A DNA stretch of 40,668 bases from Halomonas heilongjiangensis (GTDB lineage: Bacteria > Pseudomonadota > Gammaproteobacteria > Pseudomonadales > Halomonadaceae), in NCBI RefSeq assembly GCF_002879645.1, contig NZ_PNRE01000010.1, positions 1 through 40,668 on the forward strand, in the 5' to 3' direction. Below are positions 1 to 8,462 of the stretch, piece by piece. The notes under the pieces are model-generated. The model saw only the letters and a list, made by a program, of their open reading frames with translations. It searched no databases and was not told where the DNA came from. Made by a program: the position numbers and the translations under genes. How positions within the stretch are numbered: the first letter of the stretch is position 1; the number at the start of each line of letters is the position of its first letter.

Positions 1-807
1 GGCCGGCGTGTCGGCGAGCAGGGCCGCCTCGTCCAGTTCCACCACCAGCGAGGGGGAGTCGAGGGTGAGCTCGCTACCCGGGGCCAGCACGCCCTCGTCG
101 AGTGCGAGATGGCCGCTCAGGCTACCGCGGCCGGCCAGGGTCAACCAGTCGAGTCCTCCCAGGTAGGGGTTGAAGAGGTCCCAGGCATCGGCTCGGGCGG
201 CCACGGTGAGGTCGCCGGAGAGGAAGCGGGCGGCGGCCGCCCCCGGGTGGTCGGCGGGTGCGAAGGGGGCCACGGCGGCGGTCGCTTGCAGGCCGATGTC
301 GTTGGCCAGCGGCTCGCGGCCACGGCGCAGGGTCGCCGTCTCCAGCATCAGCTCCAGCCGCTCCACCCCGACACGGCGCTCCTCGAGGGTCAGGCCGGCC
401 AGACGCAGCCGTCCCTCGCCCTCGAGCTCGTGATCACCGACCCTCAGCGAGCGTAGGCCGTGGGCCTCGAGCAAGCGGATCTCGAGGCGCCGCGAGAACA
501 GGGCCATCAGCGAGAGATCGAAGGTGGCCGCCTCGACCTCGAGGCGCAGTGGCAGGTCGTCGTCCTGGCGTTCCAGCCGCAGCGACTCGACGCGCAGTCG
601 CCCGGGCCACCAGCTGCGACTGCCGGTCCAGCTCGCCGAGAGGCCGGGCGCTGGTGTCAGGCGCGCCTGGACCCAGGCGGTATCGAGCAGCCAGTTGACG
701 CCGGCCAGGTAGCCGACGACGAGCACCAGCGGCAGGGCCGCCAGCCACCACCACCGGTGTCTCCGGTCGTGCCGGCTGGACGGCGCATCCGGGGTCTCTC
801 CTTGCAT
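1..807 (-). CDS. AsmA-like membrane-anchored protein, N-terminal part (cut by window edge)
   Basis: The minus-strand frame is open from the ATG at 807 to base 1 with no stop, so the first 269 residues are visible and the C-terminus lies outside the window. After a short basic N-terminus (RRHRWWW) there is one hydrophobic segment at about residues 22-41 (LAALPLVLVVGYLAGVNWLL). The rest is leucine- and arginine-rich alternating beta-type sequence such as LRVESLRLERQ and LRLAGLTLEERRVGV. One N-terminal anchor followed by repetitive beta sequence is what AsmA/YdbH/DUF748-type envelope proteins look like. I infer an inner-membrane-anchored periplasmic protein of that broad group; the exact family is not certain. 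It is divergent from the DUF3581 gene. Confidence 0.6.
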   Translation of the reverse strand, partial: MQGETPDAPSSRHDRRHRWWWLAALPLVLVVGYLAGVNWLLDTAWVQARLTPAPGLSASWTGSRSWWPGRLRVESLRLERQDDDLPLRLEVEAATFDLSLMALFSRRLEIRLLEAHGLRSLRVGDHELEGEGRLRLAGLTLEERRVGVERLELMLETATLRRGREPLANDIGLQATAAVAPFAPADHPGAAAARFLSGDLTVAARADAWDLFNPYLGGLDWLTLAGRGSLSGHLALDEGVLAPGSELTLDSPSLVVELDEAALLADTPA

Positions 808-946
808 GGATTACCGCTCCTGGGATTGTCCCGGGTCATGGTAGCGCCCGGGAAGGCTTCGTTGTCGCGGGTTTTATGGCATCATCTGCCCTCCGGCAGT
901 GGCCGGCAGACGTGGATCGCCAACGACGCAGGGCAGGCACAGCAGC

Positions 947-1660
947 ATGTTTCTCGATGAATTCCATACGCTCACGGGGGAGCAGGTACGCATCTCCGCC
1001 GAGCAGGCCAGTCGATTCGCCAAGCGGGTCGCCGGCGATTACAACCCTATCCACAACCCGGATGCGCGCCGCTTCTGCGTGCCCGGCGACCTGCTGTTTG
1101 CCCTGGTGCTGGCCCGCTTCGGCCTCTCCCAGCAGATGAGCTTCCGCTTCCTGAGCATGGTCGGTGACGGTACGCCACTCTGTTTCCAGGTGCTCGACGA
1201 CGGCCGGATCCGTGTCTGCGACGAGGGTGGCAAGTGCTACCTCGAGGTGGAGCGCAGCGGCGACACGACCCGTGACGAGACGGTGGTCGAGGCCTTTACC
1301 CGCTGCTATGTGGCCTTCTCGGGCAAGAACTTCCCCCACTACCTCAAGCCGCTGATGGAGCAGAAGGGCGTGATGTTCAATCCGCGCCGCCCGCTGGTGA
1401 TCTACGACAGCATGGGCTTCTCGTTGGAGCGACTGGATGGTCTGGCGCCTGGCCTGGAGCTGGCCCGCTCGTCGCTCGAGGTCACCGGCAAGCGCGGCGA
1501 TGCTCTGCTGGAATTCCGCATCGCCAGTGACGGTGAGCCGATCGGTACCGGCTCCAAGAAGCTGGTGGTCAGCGGTCTGTGCGACTACGACGCCGCCGCC
1601 ATGGACGAGATCGTCGACGAGTTCTATCGCCTCAAGGCGGCCCACGAGGCCGAGGCCTGA
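947..1660 (+). CDS. DUF3581 family protein
   Basis: The protein has 237 residues from the ATG at 947 (MFLDEFHTL). An upstream in-frame start at 899 would add 16 low-complexity residues and is less likely. The N-terminal part (ISAEQASRFAKRVAGDYNPIHNPDARRF, quoted in pieces: AGDYNPIHNPDA) resembles the substrate-binding stretch of MaoC/hot-dog dehydratases, which also carry a D-x-N-P-I/L-H motif. The overall sequence matches what I know as DUF3581, a gammaproteobacterial family with no established function. It converges on the universal stress gene with 11 bp between stops. A hot-dog-type acyl-binding role is inference only. Confidence 0.75.
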   Translation: MFLDEFHTLTGEQVRISAEQASRFAKRVAGDYNPIHNPDARRFCVPGDLLFALVLARFGLSQQMSFRFLSMVGDGTPLCFQVLDDGRIRVCDEGGKCYLEVERSGDTTRDETVVEAFTRCYVAFSGKNFPHYLKPLMEQKGVMFNPRRPLVIYDSMGFSLERLDGLAPGLELARSSLEVTGKRGDALLEFRIASDGEPIGTGSKKLVVSGLCDYDAAAMDEIVDEFYRLKAAHEAEA

Positions 1661-1671
1661 CGGCGGAGCCG

Positions 1672-2568
1672 TCAGACCACCACGGTCACCGGGCAGGGGG
1701 CCCGGTCGATCACCCGGTGACTGACGCTCCCCAGCAGTGACTCTCGCCACTTGCTGAGCCCCCGCCGCCCCATGACGATCATCGGCGCGTCGTCGGCGTG
1801 CCGACGGGCGCGGGCGACGATCGCCTCGGGAATACGCTCATCGTGATTCAGCACCTCCTCGATGCCGGCCGGTATCTCGCCCAGCGCCTCCCTGGCCAGG
1901 CGGAAGACCCGCCCGGACTGGCTCTCTTCTCCGCCGTCGGCGCCTGACGGTCCGCCGCCCGGCTGACAGAAGATCAGCTCCACCGGCACCTCGGCACTGC
2001 GTGCCAGGTCGCCGGCCAGGGCGGCCGCCTTGTGGCAGGGGGCGGCCCCGTCCACCGGCACCAGCACCCGCCCGATATGCGAGGCCTCGAGCAGGCTGGC
2101 ATCGGCATGCACGATGGTCACCGGGCAGCGGGCCCGGTGTACCACCTCGTTGCTGACGCTGCCCTGCATGAACTTGCCCATGTCGCTCAGGTGCCGGGCC
2201 CCCAGCACCAGCAGGCAGCCGGCATGCTGACTGGCGTGCTTGACGATGGCTCGGTCGGGATGCCGGATGAAGGTCGCGTCCTCGAGTGTCACCTCGGTGG
2301 GGCTGAGCGCCAGGGCGGGGTCGACGGCCTTCCTCGCCAGGGCGAATGCCGTGGCGGCCTGCTCGCGACGCAGCGCCCGGTCGCGGTCGGTGTCGACCTG
2401 GCGATTGGCGGGAATGTCGCTGAGCTCGGCCGGGTTGAGCGGCATCACATGCAGCAGTTGCAGCGGGGCATCCAGGAGCCGGGCCAGCAGGCTGGCAAGA
2501 CGGGCCGCCGCCGCGGCCGTCGGCGATCCATCCACGGGCACGATCACCTGCGAGACGCGCTCACTCAT
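1672..2568 (-). CDS. universal stress protein, two UspA domains in tandem
   Basis: A cytoplasmic protein of 298 residues with two Usp domains. The first starts at QVIVPVDGS near the N-terminus and the second at GRVLVPVDGA in the middle. The C-terminal domain keeps the nucleotide-binding pattern G-2x-G-9x-G-S (GRRG then LLGSVSH). In the first domain the second glycine is a histidine (GARH, then MQGSVSN), so ATP binding there may be altered. I chose the ATG at 2568 because the strong AGGGAGGA at 2575-2582 sits six bases upstream of it; an ATG at 2574 would touch the ribosome site. Tandem Usp proteins act in stress survival; the partner is unknown. Confidence 0.9.
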   Translation of the reverse strand: MSERVSQVIVPVDGSPTAAAAARLASLLARLLDAPLQLLHVMPLNPAELSDIPANRQVDTDRDRALRREQAATAFALARKAVDPALALSPTEVTLEDATFIRHPDRAIVKHASQHAGCLLVLGARHLSDMGKFMQGSVSNEVVHRARCPVTIVHADASLLEASHIGRVLVPVDGAAPCHKAAALAGDLARSAEVPVELIFCQPGGGPSGADGGEESQSGRVFRLAREALGEIPAGIEEVLNHDERIPEAIVARARRHADDAPMIVMGRRGLSKWRESLLGSVSHRVIDRAPCPVTVVV

Positions 2569-2680
2569 CGACATTCCTCCCTGTTGCCTGAATCGGTCGC
2601 ATGTAACCGCTGCGGTGGGCGGCGGTCCCTGATGGATAGACTAGCGCAGGCCGTGCCGTGGCGTCTCGCCGGGCACCGAT

Positions 2681-3694
2681 TCAGGCCACGCGCAGCCGCT
2701 TGCCGAACATCAACCCGCCCCAGGAGAGCCGGTTGGCCAGTACGTTGAGGCCGATCGAGCCGGCGAACCCCATCACGACCAGCAGCAGGGCGTAGAGGGG
2801 TAGCGGGAAGTTGAGCCGCTGGTCCCAGAAGTCCACCACGCCGAAGAACAGCGGATGGGCCAGATAGATGCCGAAGGAGTACTCGTTGATTCGCCTGACC
2901 AGGGGGGGCGCCGGGCGGCCGTGCAACCGGGTCAGGGTCCACAGGGCAAAGAGGATGAACAGCGGGATCACCCAGGTCTCCTTGGAGGAGTAATTGAGCC
3001 AGCCCGGCAGCGAGAGCAGCACGACCAGGCTCGTCATGGCGACCAGCCAGCGGGGACGCGCGAGTTCGCCCAGTAGCGGCACCCGCTCCGGGGTGGGGTA
3101 GTGGCGCACCAGCAGCAGGGCGAGGAAGAACAGATAGATCCAGCCCAGCGGCGCGATCCACAGCAGGTAGCCGGGCGGGTCGATGCCGAGCCACCGGGTC
3201 AGTCCCCAGTAGCTCATGCTGATCAGGCTGCCGATCACCAACCAGGGGCCGGGCTCGAGGAAGCGTCCCAGGTCGAAGCGGGTATAGGCCCAGTAGAAGG
3301 CATAGAACTGCATGGCGATGATCAGGAAGTAGCCGTGCCAGCCGGCGTAGAGCAGATACTCGACGGCGTTGTCCACGAAGCCCACCTCGCCGTCGCCGGC
3401 GTTCACCCGCACGAATTCCGTGGTGGAGTAGATCAGGCCATAGACCAGGTAGGGCACCATCACGTACTTGATGCGGTTGGCCAGGAAGCCCTCGGGAATG
3501 GCGTTGCCGTAGCGTGCCGAGAACAGGAAGATCGAGATGAAGATGAAACTCGGTGTCCCCAGGACCGTGGGGATCCGTGCCAGATTCAGGGCGAGATGGT
3601 CGAGGTGCTGGTTGATACGGTCGAGGAAGTGAAAGCCGAACACCGCCAGGCAGCCGTAGCATCGCAGCCAGTAGATCTCCTCGATTCGTTTCAT
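2681..3694 (-). CDS. acyltransferase 3 family membrane protein
   Basis: A 337-residue protein with about ten hydrophobic segments. It begins MKRIEEIYWLRCYGCLAVF; the arginine about ten residues before the histidine in FGFHF matches the R-x10-H motif at the start of the acyltransferase-3 (OafA/YrhL) fold. A late NEYSFGIYLAHP motif is also typical. Such proteins move acyl groups onto cell-surface sugars or other extracytoplasmic acceptors. The ATG at 3694 places that motif at the N-terminus; an ATG at 3742 would add 16 polar residues without a ribosome site. It is divergent from the secreted esterase, so the two could share a control region. The acceptor cannot be told. Confidence 0.85.
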   Translation of the reverse strand: MKRIEEIYWLRCYGCLAVFGFHFLDRINQHLDHLALNLARIPTVLGTPSFIFISIFLFSARYGNAIPEGFLANRIKYVMVPYLVYGLIYSTTEFVRVNAGDGEVGFVDNAVEYLLYAGWHGYFLIIAMQFYAFYWAYTRFDLGRFLEPGPWLVIGSLISMSYWGLTRWLGIDPPGYLLWIAPLGWIYLFFLALLLVRHYPTPERVPLLGELARPRWLVAMTSLVVLLSLPGWLNYSSKETWVIPLFILFALWTLTRLHGRPAPPLVRRINEYSFGIYLAHPLFFGVVDFWDQRLNFPLPLYALLLVVMGFAGSIGLNVLANRLSWGGLMFGKRLRVA

Positions 3695-3830
3695 GGAAGC
3701 CCCGATTTCCCTTCGCCACGGATCAGTGTTGAACATCTGCAACCAGTGCGTTGTCGGACCACGTCAGGTGGCACGAATTCCCCCGAGTCGGGAAATTATC
3801 ATTCCATTTCGCGGACATGGAGGGCCGAGC

Positions 3831-4721
3831 ATGAAGGAGGGACTGCGCTGCTGTGCCATGCTGCTGGTCATGCTGGCCGGCCAGGCGCTGGCCGGCCAGG
3901 TCACTCACCACCGCTTCCATTCCGAGACCCTGGGACGCGACTATCCCTACACCCTCTATCTGCCCGACGGCTACCATGAGTCTGGCCTCGAGTATCCGGT
4001 GCTCTACCTGCTGCATGGCTCCTTCGGCAACGACCAGGACTGGGTCAACCGCGGGGCCCTGAAGGCGGTCGCCGACCGGCTGATCCGGCAGGGACGCATC
4101 CCGCCCACGGTGATCGTCATGCCCGGCAGCCACAGCTGGTGGATCGATGGCCACAACGAGAACGCCCGCTCCGCCTTCCTCGATGACCTGCTGCCCCATG
4201 TGGAGGCACTCTGGCGGGTGGTGCCCGAGCGCGAATGGCGCGCCGTTGCCGGGCTCTCTGCCGGCGGCTACGGTACCGTCAACTTCATCCTCGAGCGTCC
4301 CGAGCTGTTCGCCGCCGCCGCCGCCCTGAGCCCGGCCAGCTACCATCCCCTGCCGCCGGCCAACTCCACGGCCCGCGAGCATGCCGCCTTCCTCACCCCC
4401 GAGGGCCGCTTCGACGCCGATCTCTGGCAACGGCTCAATTACCCGGCATACCTCGACAGCTACCTGGCCCAGGAGTACGTGGTGCCGCTCTATCTCAGCG
4501 CCGGCAACCGCGATGCCTTCGATGCCGTCCGCCACGCCCGCAAGCTGCAACTGGCGCTGGAGGAGCACCAGCCCGGCCAGGTGCCGTTCGAGGTGTTCCG
4601 CGGTGGCCACACCTGGCGGGTATGGCGTGCCAGCCTGCCCGGCGCCCTGACCTTCCTGTTCCGCTACCTGCAGCCGCCCCGGCCACTCGGGGACGCCACG
4701 CACGCGGTGCCGGCGCCCTGA
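3831..4721 (+). CDS. secreted alpha/beta-hydrolase esterase (esterase D / PF00756 type)
   Basis: The 296-residue protein has a Sec signal peptide (CCAMLLVMLAGQALA, likely cleaved before GQV). The mature part opens with RDYPYTLYLPDGY and YLLHGSFGNDQDW, as in the esterase D/feruloyl esterase family. The nucleophile is the serine of GLSAGGYG. The likely acid is the aspartate in AGNRDAFD and the histidine is in RGGHTW, so the catalytic triad looks complete. GGAGG at 3819-3823 precedes the ATG at 3831. It probably hydrolyses an ester in the periplasm or outside the cell. The divergent acyltransferase suggests a link to surface acyl groups, but that is inference. Confidence 0.85.
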   Translation: MKEGLRCCAMLLVMLAGQALAGQVTHHRFHSETLGRDYPYTLYLPDGYHESGLEYPVLYLLHGSFGNDQDWVNRGALKAVADRLIRQGRIPPTVIVMPGSHSWWIDGHNENARSAFLDDLLPHVEALWRVVPEREWRAVAGLSAGGYGTVNFILERPELFAAAAALSPASYHPLPPANSTAREHAAFLTPEGRFDADLWQRLNYPAYLDSYLAQEYVVPLYLSAGNRDAFDAVRHARKLQLALEEHQPGQVPFEVFRGGHTWRVWRASLPGALTFLFRYLQPPRPLGDATHAVPAP

Positions 4722-4784
4722 GCGGGTGCACGTCGGGCCGGCTTGGCCTATGGTCGTGGCAGACCCTCAACGGATGGAGAGACC

Positions 4785-5753
4785 ATGATTCGCACGCTGC
4801 TGGCGACCACCGATGGCCGGATCCTGTCGGGCGACGAGGCGCTGATCGAACGCTGGCGACAGGAGGCCGGCAGCCGCTTGTGGATCGACCTGCAGGGCGA
4901 GCCACGGGAAACGGAGCGTCGCCTGCTGGAGCAGTTCGACAGCCATCCGCTGGCCATCGATGATGCCCATCGTGAGCGTCACCCGCCCAAGATCGAGGAG
5001 TTCGAGAACCATACCCTGATCATCTACCGGGGGATCTCCTCCTTCGACGCCAAGCTCAACTACGAACCCCAGCAGATGGCCTTCTTCCTCGGCGAGGACT
5101 TCCTGATCAGCCTGCATCCCGGCAGTGCCGACAGTATCGAGCGGCTCTTCGCCCACGACGGCGGCCCCCTGCTGCAGGAGTCGCCCGAGCACGTGGCGCT
5201 GCGGATCATGTATGCCTCCGCCGGCTACTACCTGAACAGCCTGCTGGAGTTCGAGACCGAGATCAGTGACCTGGAGGACGAGCTGCAGCTGGCCGGCAAC
5301 GACGGCCTGATGCGCCGCATCGTCGCCTACAAGTCGCGCCTGGTGAAGATGCGCCGGCTGTTCAACTATCACAAGGGCATCACCCAGGAACTGATCGCCT
5401 ACGACTATCGCCATCTGCCCCGCGAGAATCCGGCGACCCTGCACGCCATCAACGATGTCTTCGAGCGCTTCGAGCGGCTCCACAGCCTGACCCAGATGTA
5501 CTACGACATCTGTGGCGACCTGGTGGACGGCTACCTCTCGATCTCGTCGCACCAGCTCAACACCACCATGCGCATCCTCACGGTGATCACCGCCGTCTTC
5601 GTGCCGCTGACCTTCCTCGCCGGCATCTACGGCATGAACTTCGCGCACATGCCGGAGCTTGGCTACCGCTACGCCTACTTCGTGGTGCTGGTCGTGATGC
5701 TGGCCATCGGCATCGGCCTGCTCTGGGTGTTCCGGCGCAAGAAGTGGTTGTAA
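4785..5753 (+). CDS. CorA/ZntB family divalent metal transporter
   Basis: A 322-residue protein with a long soluble N-terminal domain and a long helical stretch (ETEISDLEDELQLAGN). Two C-terminal transmembrane helices follow. The first ends in the family signature GIYGMNF, and the second (YFVVLVVMLAIGIGLLWVF) is followed by the basic tail RRKKWL. The GMN motif is the selectivity loop of CorA-type pentameric channels. The N-terminus (MIRTLLATTDGRILSG) and SLHPGSAD are closer to ZntB-like members than to classic CorA, so magnesium, zinc or another divalent cation is possible. The ATG at 4785 has GGAGAG just upstream. Confidence 0.9.
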   Translation: MIRTLLATTDGRILSGDEALIERWRQEAGSRLWIDLQGEPRETERRLLEQFDSHPLAIDDAHRERHPPKIEEFENHTLIIYRGISSFDAKLNYEPQQMAFFLGEDFLISLHPGSADSIERLFAHDGGPLLQESPEHVALRIMYASAGYYLNSLLEFETEISDLEDELQLAGNDGLMRRIVAYKSRLVKMRRLFNYHKGITQELIAYDYRHLPRENPATLHAINDVFERFERLHSLTQMYYDICGDLVDGYLSISSHQLNTTMRILTVITAVFVPLTFLAGIYGMNFAHMPELGYRYAYFVVLVVMLAIGIGLLWVFRRKKWL

Positions 5754-5762
5754 GAGAAGGGG

Positions 5763-5822
5763 GCGAGAGTGGTGGCGAGAGTCGCTGCGAGAGTCGCTGC
5801 GAGAGGGGTGGCGAGAGTGGCT
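5763..5822. repeat. five tandem copies of a 12-bp unit
   Basis: Five head-to-tail 12-mers follow the consensus GCGAGAGTSGYT, at 5763-5774, 5775-5786, 5787-5798, 5799-5810 and 5811-5822. The second and third copies are identical; the others differ at a few of the last six bases. The array starts ten bases after the stop of the CorA/ZntB-type gene and is followed by unrelated sequence up to the DUF3422 gene. It reads in multiples of three, but no ribosome site or start makes it a gene. Confidence 0.9.
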
Positions 5823-5945
5823 ATGAGCATGGCCGTGGAAGGGGCCATGACGGTGACCGCGAGCGAGGCGTGTTGACGCAGGGCGGTTGGCCTGACCGCC
5901 GCTAGCCCTTACTCTCGGGGCTTCACCTCATGTTCAGGCCCGACC

Positions 5946-7181
5946 ATGCACCCCCAGCGAGAGCGACTGCACAACGAGCTGCACGCCCGGCCCTCGATCT
6001 ACTTCGTGGAGCCGGCCCACCTGTACCACTATGCCTTTCTCGATACCGACGGCGTCGGCGACGGCATCGTCCCGCGGCTCTGCGAACTGGCCGGGACGCG
6101 CCCGGCCCCGGGAGCCGTCCAGGACATCCTGACCCTCGACGATGGCCAGGTGCTGAAATGGGAACGGCACACCGAGTTCTTCACCCTGACGCTGATGGTG
6201 CCGCGCGAGCCGGATGGCGAGGCCTGGCCGCCGCCGCCGCCGTGGCTGGCGGCCATCGTCGCGGCGCATCGCGCGGCGCTGATCAATGCCACCCTGATCC
6301 TGACCGAGTCGGAGGACGGCTGGGGCGGTGACACCGCGGCCTACGGCTTCCGCGACCCCGCCGGCTCGCGGATCGGCGGCGGCGACGCCACCGTCTGGAG
6401 CGACTTCAGGCTCGACGCGAACGGCGTCAACCGCCTGCTGCTCGTCAACCGTGGGCTCAACGACTTCCGCCTGGGACGCATGGCCCGCCGGCTGCTGGAG
6501 ATCGAGACCTACCGCATGATGGCCTCGCTGGCGCTGCCGCTGGCCAAGGAGCTCGCCGCTGAGCTGCGGGATTACGAGACCGAGCTCGGCGAGCTCTCCG
6601 ACCGCAACGCCGACCGGCAGGAGGCGAGCCCGCGCCCGCTGCTGACGGCCATCTCGCTGCTGTCGTCGCGCCTCGAGCGCAGCGGGGCCCGCACCCGGCA
6701 ACGCTTCAGCGCCACCGAGGCCTATGCGCGCATCGTCTACACCCGCATCGAGGAGCTGCGCGAGACACGGGTCGGGGACTGCCAGCGCCTGGGCACCTTC
6801 CTGATGCGGCGCTTCCTGCCCACGGTACGCTACTGCGCGGCGGTGGACCGGCGCCAGGAGAGCCTGGCCCAGAGCGTGGCGAGGCTCAACGACCTGCTGC
6901 GGACCCGCGCCCAGGTGGAGATCGAGGAGCAGAACTCGGAGATGCTGCAGAGTCTCAACGAGCGCTCCAGCAGCCAGTTGAAGATCCAGAAGGCGGTCGA
7001 GGGGCTGTCGATCATCGTCATCAGCTACTACATCGTCAGCCTGTTCAAGCTCTCCCTCGAAGGACTCGATGCGCTCGGCCTGCCGATCGAGCCGCGCCTC
7101 GCCGCCACCGTGCTGGGGCCGCTGGGCGTCCTGATCGTCGGCCTGCTGGCCTGGCGGATCTGGCGGGTCAAGAAGCACTGA
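5946..7181 (+). CDS. DUF3422 family membrane-associated protein
   Basis: A protein of 411 residues that opens with HPQRERLHNELHARPSIYF, the conserved start of the DUF3422 family. A central helical region (LEIETYRMMASLALPLAKEL) leads into a coiled-coil stretch (AQVEIEEQNSEMLQSLNERS). Two hydrophobic segments lie near the C-terminus (GLSIIVISYYIVSLF and VLGPLGVLIVGLLAW), and the protein ends in a basic tail (RIWRVKKH). This suggests a cytoplasmic domain anchored by a C-terminal hairpin. No biochemical role is established for the family to my knowledge. It converges on the MFS gene with 15 bp between them. Confidence 0.85.
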   Translation: MHPQRERLHNELHARPSIYFVEPAHLYHYAFLDTDGVGDGIVPRLCELAGTRPAPGAVQDILTLDDGQVLKWERHTEFFTLTLMVPREPDGEAWPPPPPWLAAIVAAHRAALINATLILTESEDGWGGDTAAYGFRDPAGSRIGGGDATVWSDFRLDANGVNRLLLVNRGLNDFRLGRMARRLLEIETYRMMASLALPLAKELAAELRDYETELGELSDRNADRQEASPRPLLTAISLLSSRLERSGARTRQRFSATEAYARIVYTRIEELRETRVGDCQRLGTFLMRRFLPTVRYCAAVDRRQESLAQSVARLNDLLRTRAQVEIEEQNSEMLQSLNERSSSQLKIQKAVEGLSIIVISYYIVSLFKLSLEGLDALGLPIEPRLAATVLGPLGVLIVGLLAWRIWRVKKH

Positions 7182-7196
7182 GCGCGGGGCGGGCGA

Positions 7197-8357
7197 TCAT
7201 GGCGTCTCGCGCTTGACCCGGGCCTGCAGGGCGAGCAGCCCCAGCATCAGCAGTCCGGCCAGGCCGGCGAGCAGCAGGGGGAAGGCCCGGGTGCCGGCCC
7301 GCTCCAGCAGCGGGCCGGTCAGCGAGGGCACGGCCATGGCGCCGGTGCCCGCGGCCAGGAAGATCAGCCCGGTGGTGCGCCCACTCATCGCCATCAGCTG
7401 GTTGCCGAGCCCGAACAGGGTGGGAAAGATCGCCGAGGCGGCGAGCCCGAACAGTAGCGCCACCGCCTGCAGCGACAGCCAGCTCAGGTGCAGCGCCAGG
7501 GCGGTGGCCAGGCCCAGCACCAGGCAGCCGCGCAGCACCCGCCAGGGCGAGAAGCGCCTGAGCAGTACAATGGCCAGCAGGCGCCCGGCGGAGAGGGTCA
7601 GCCAGAACAGCGTCACCAGCAGGGCCGCGTCACCGGGGGCCATGCCGCTCAGGGTGGCGTAGGCGGTGATCCAGCCGGCGAAGGTGATCTCCATGCCCAC
7701 GTAGAGGCCGAACATCAGCAGGAAGATCGCCAGCCGCCAGGCGTCCGGGGGGGGTGGCGGCGGTCGCTCGCCGTCGCCGCGTCGCGCCGGCCGGGGGCTG
7801 GCCAGCCTGGCCAGCGGCCAGAGCAGCAGCAGGCTGTAGAGCGCCACCAGCCAGAAGGCCCAGGCGACGTGCCCGGTCAGTGCCAGGGCGGCCACCAGGG
7901 CCAGCGGCACCAGCATGTTGCCGAGCCCGAAGCAGAAGTGCAGGGCGCTGATCCAGGGGGGCGATGCCGTGCCATGGGTCCACAGCAGCAGGGTGTTGGT
8001 GCCGGCATTGATCGACACCTCGGCGAAGCCGAGCAGGAAGACCACCGCCGTGAGTACCGTCAGGGCCTGGCTGAAGGGGACCGCGGCGAGCCCCGCCGCC
8101 ATCAGCAGCACCATGCCGATCAGCACCCGGTGCCCCGGGAAGCGGTCCACCAGCATGCCCGAGACCACCGAGCCGAGCATGTTGCCCAGCGCCCGGGCGG
8201 TGAACAGTACGGCGATCTGGCCCATGGTCGAGCCGGTCATCTCCGCCAGGTGCGGCAGCGCCGGCCCCAGCAGGCCACCGCTCATGCCGATGGCGAGGAA
8301 GGCGAGGAAGTAGGTCAGGGTCACCCGGTGATGGTGCCCGGTCGCGAAGGCCAGCAT
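7197..8357 (-). CDS. MFS family transporter
   Basis: A 386-residue integral membrane protein with about twelve hydrophobic segments. It has the MFS loop motif GMLVDRFPGHRVL between helices 2 and 3, and a long charged cytoplasmic loop (RPARRGDGERPPPPPP) at the middle, as expected between the two six-helix halves. The start at 8357 is preceded by GGAGCGG at a good distance; starts further upstream add a polar stretch. The overall form recalls FucP/sugar-type MFS carriers, but the substrate cannot be told from sequence. It lies downstream of, and on the same strand as, the Tricorn-like protease with about 105 bp between them. Confidence 0.85.
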   Translation of the reverse strand: MLAFATGHHHRVTLTYFLAFLAIGMSGGLLGPALPHLAEMTGSTMGQIAVLFTARALGNMLGSVVSGMLVDRFPGHRVLIGMVLLMAAGLAAVPFSQALTVLTAVVFLLGFAEVSINAGTNTLLLWTHGTASPPWISALHFCFGLGNMLVPLALVAALALTGHVAWAFWLVALYSLLLLWPLARLASPRPARRGDGERPPPPPPDAWRLAIFLLMFGLYVGMEITFAGWITAYATLSGMAPGDAALLVTLFWLTLSAGRLLAIVLLRRFSPWRVLRGCLVLGLATALALHLSWLSLQAVALLFGLAASAIFPTLFGLGNQLMAMSGRTTGLIFLAAGTGAMAVPSLTGPLLERAGTRAFPLLLAGLAGLLMLGLLALQARVKRETP

Positions 8358-8462
8358 GTCCGCTCCATGGAGTCGTTGGCGAGGGCGCGATTGTCGCACG
8401 TTCGACATGCAAGACGATCCTCCCCCGGGGGGAGGGTATTGGCCAGGCGGGGGGCGGGGGGG

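Noticed and set aside
836..1750. 304-codon minus-strand frame opposite DUF3581
   Set aside because: Antisense shadow with low-complexity His/Ala/Gly composition; DUF3581 on the other strand is well supported.
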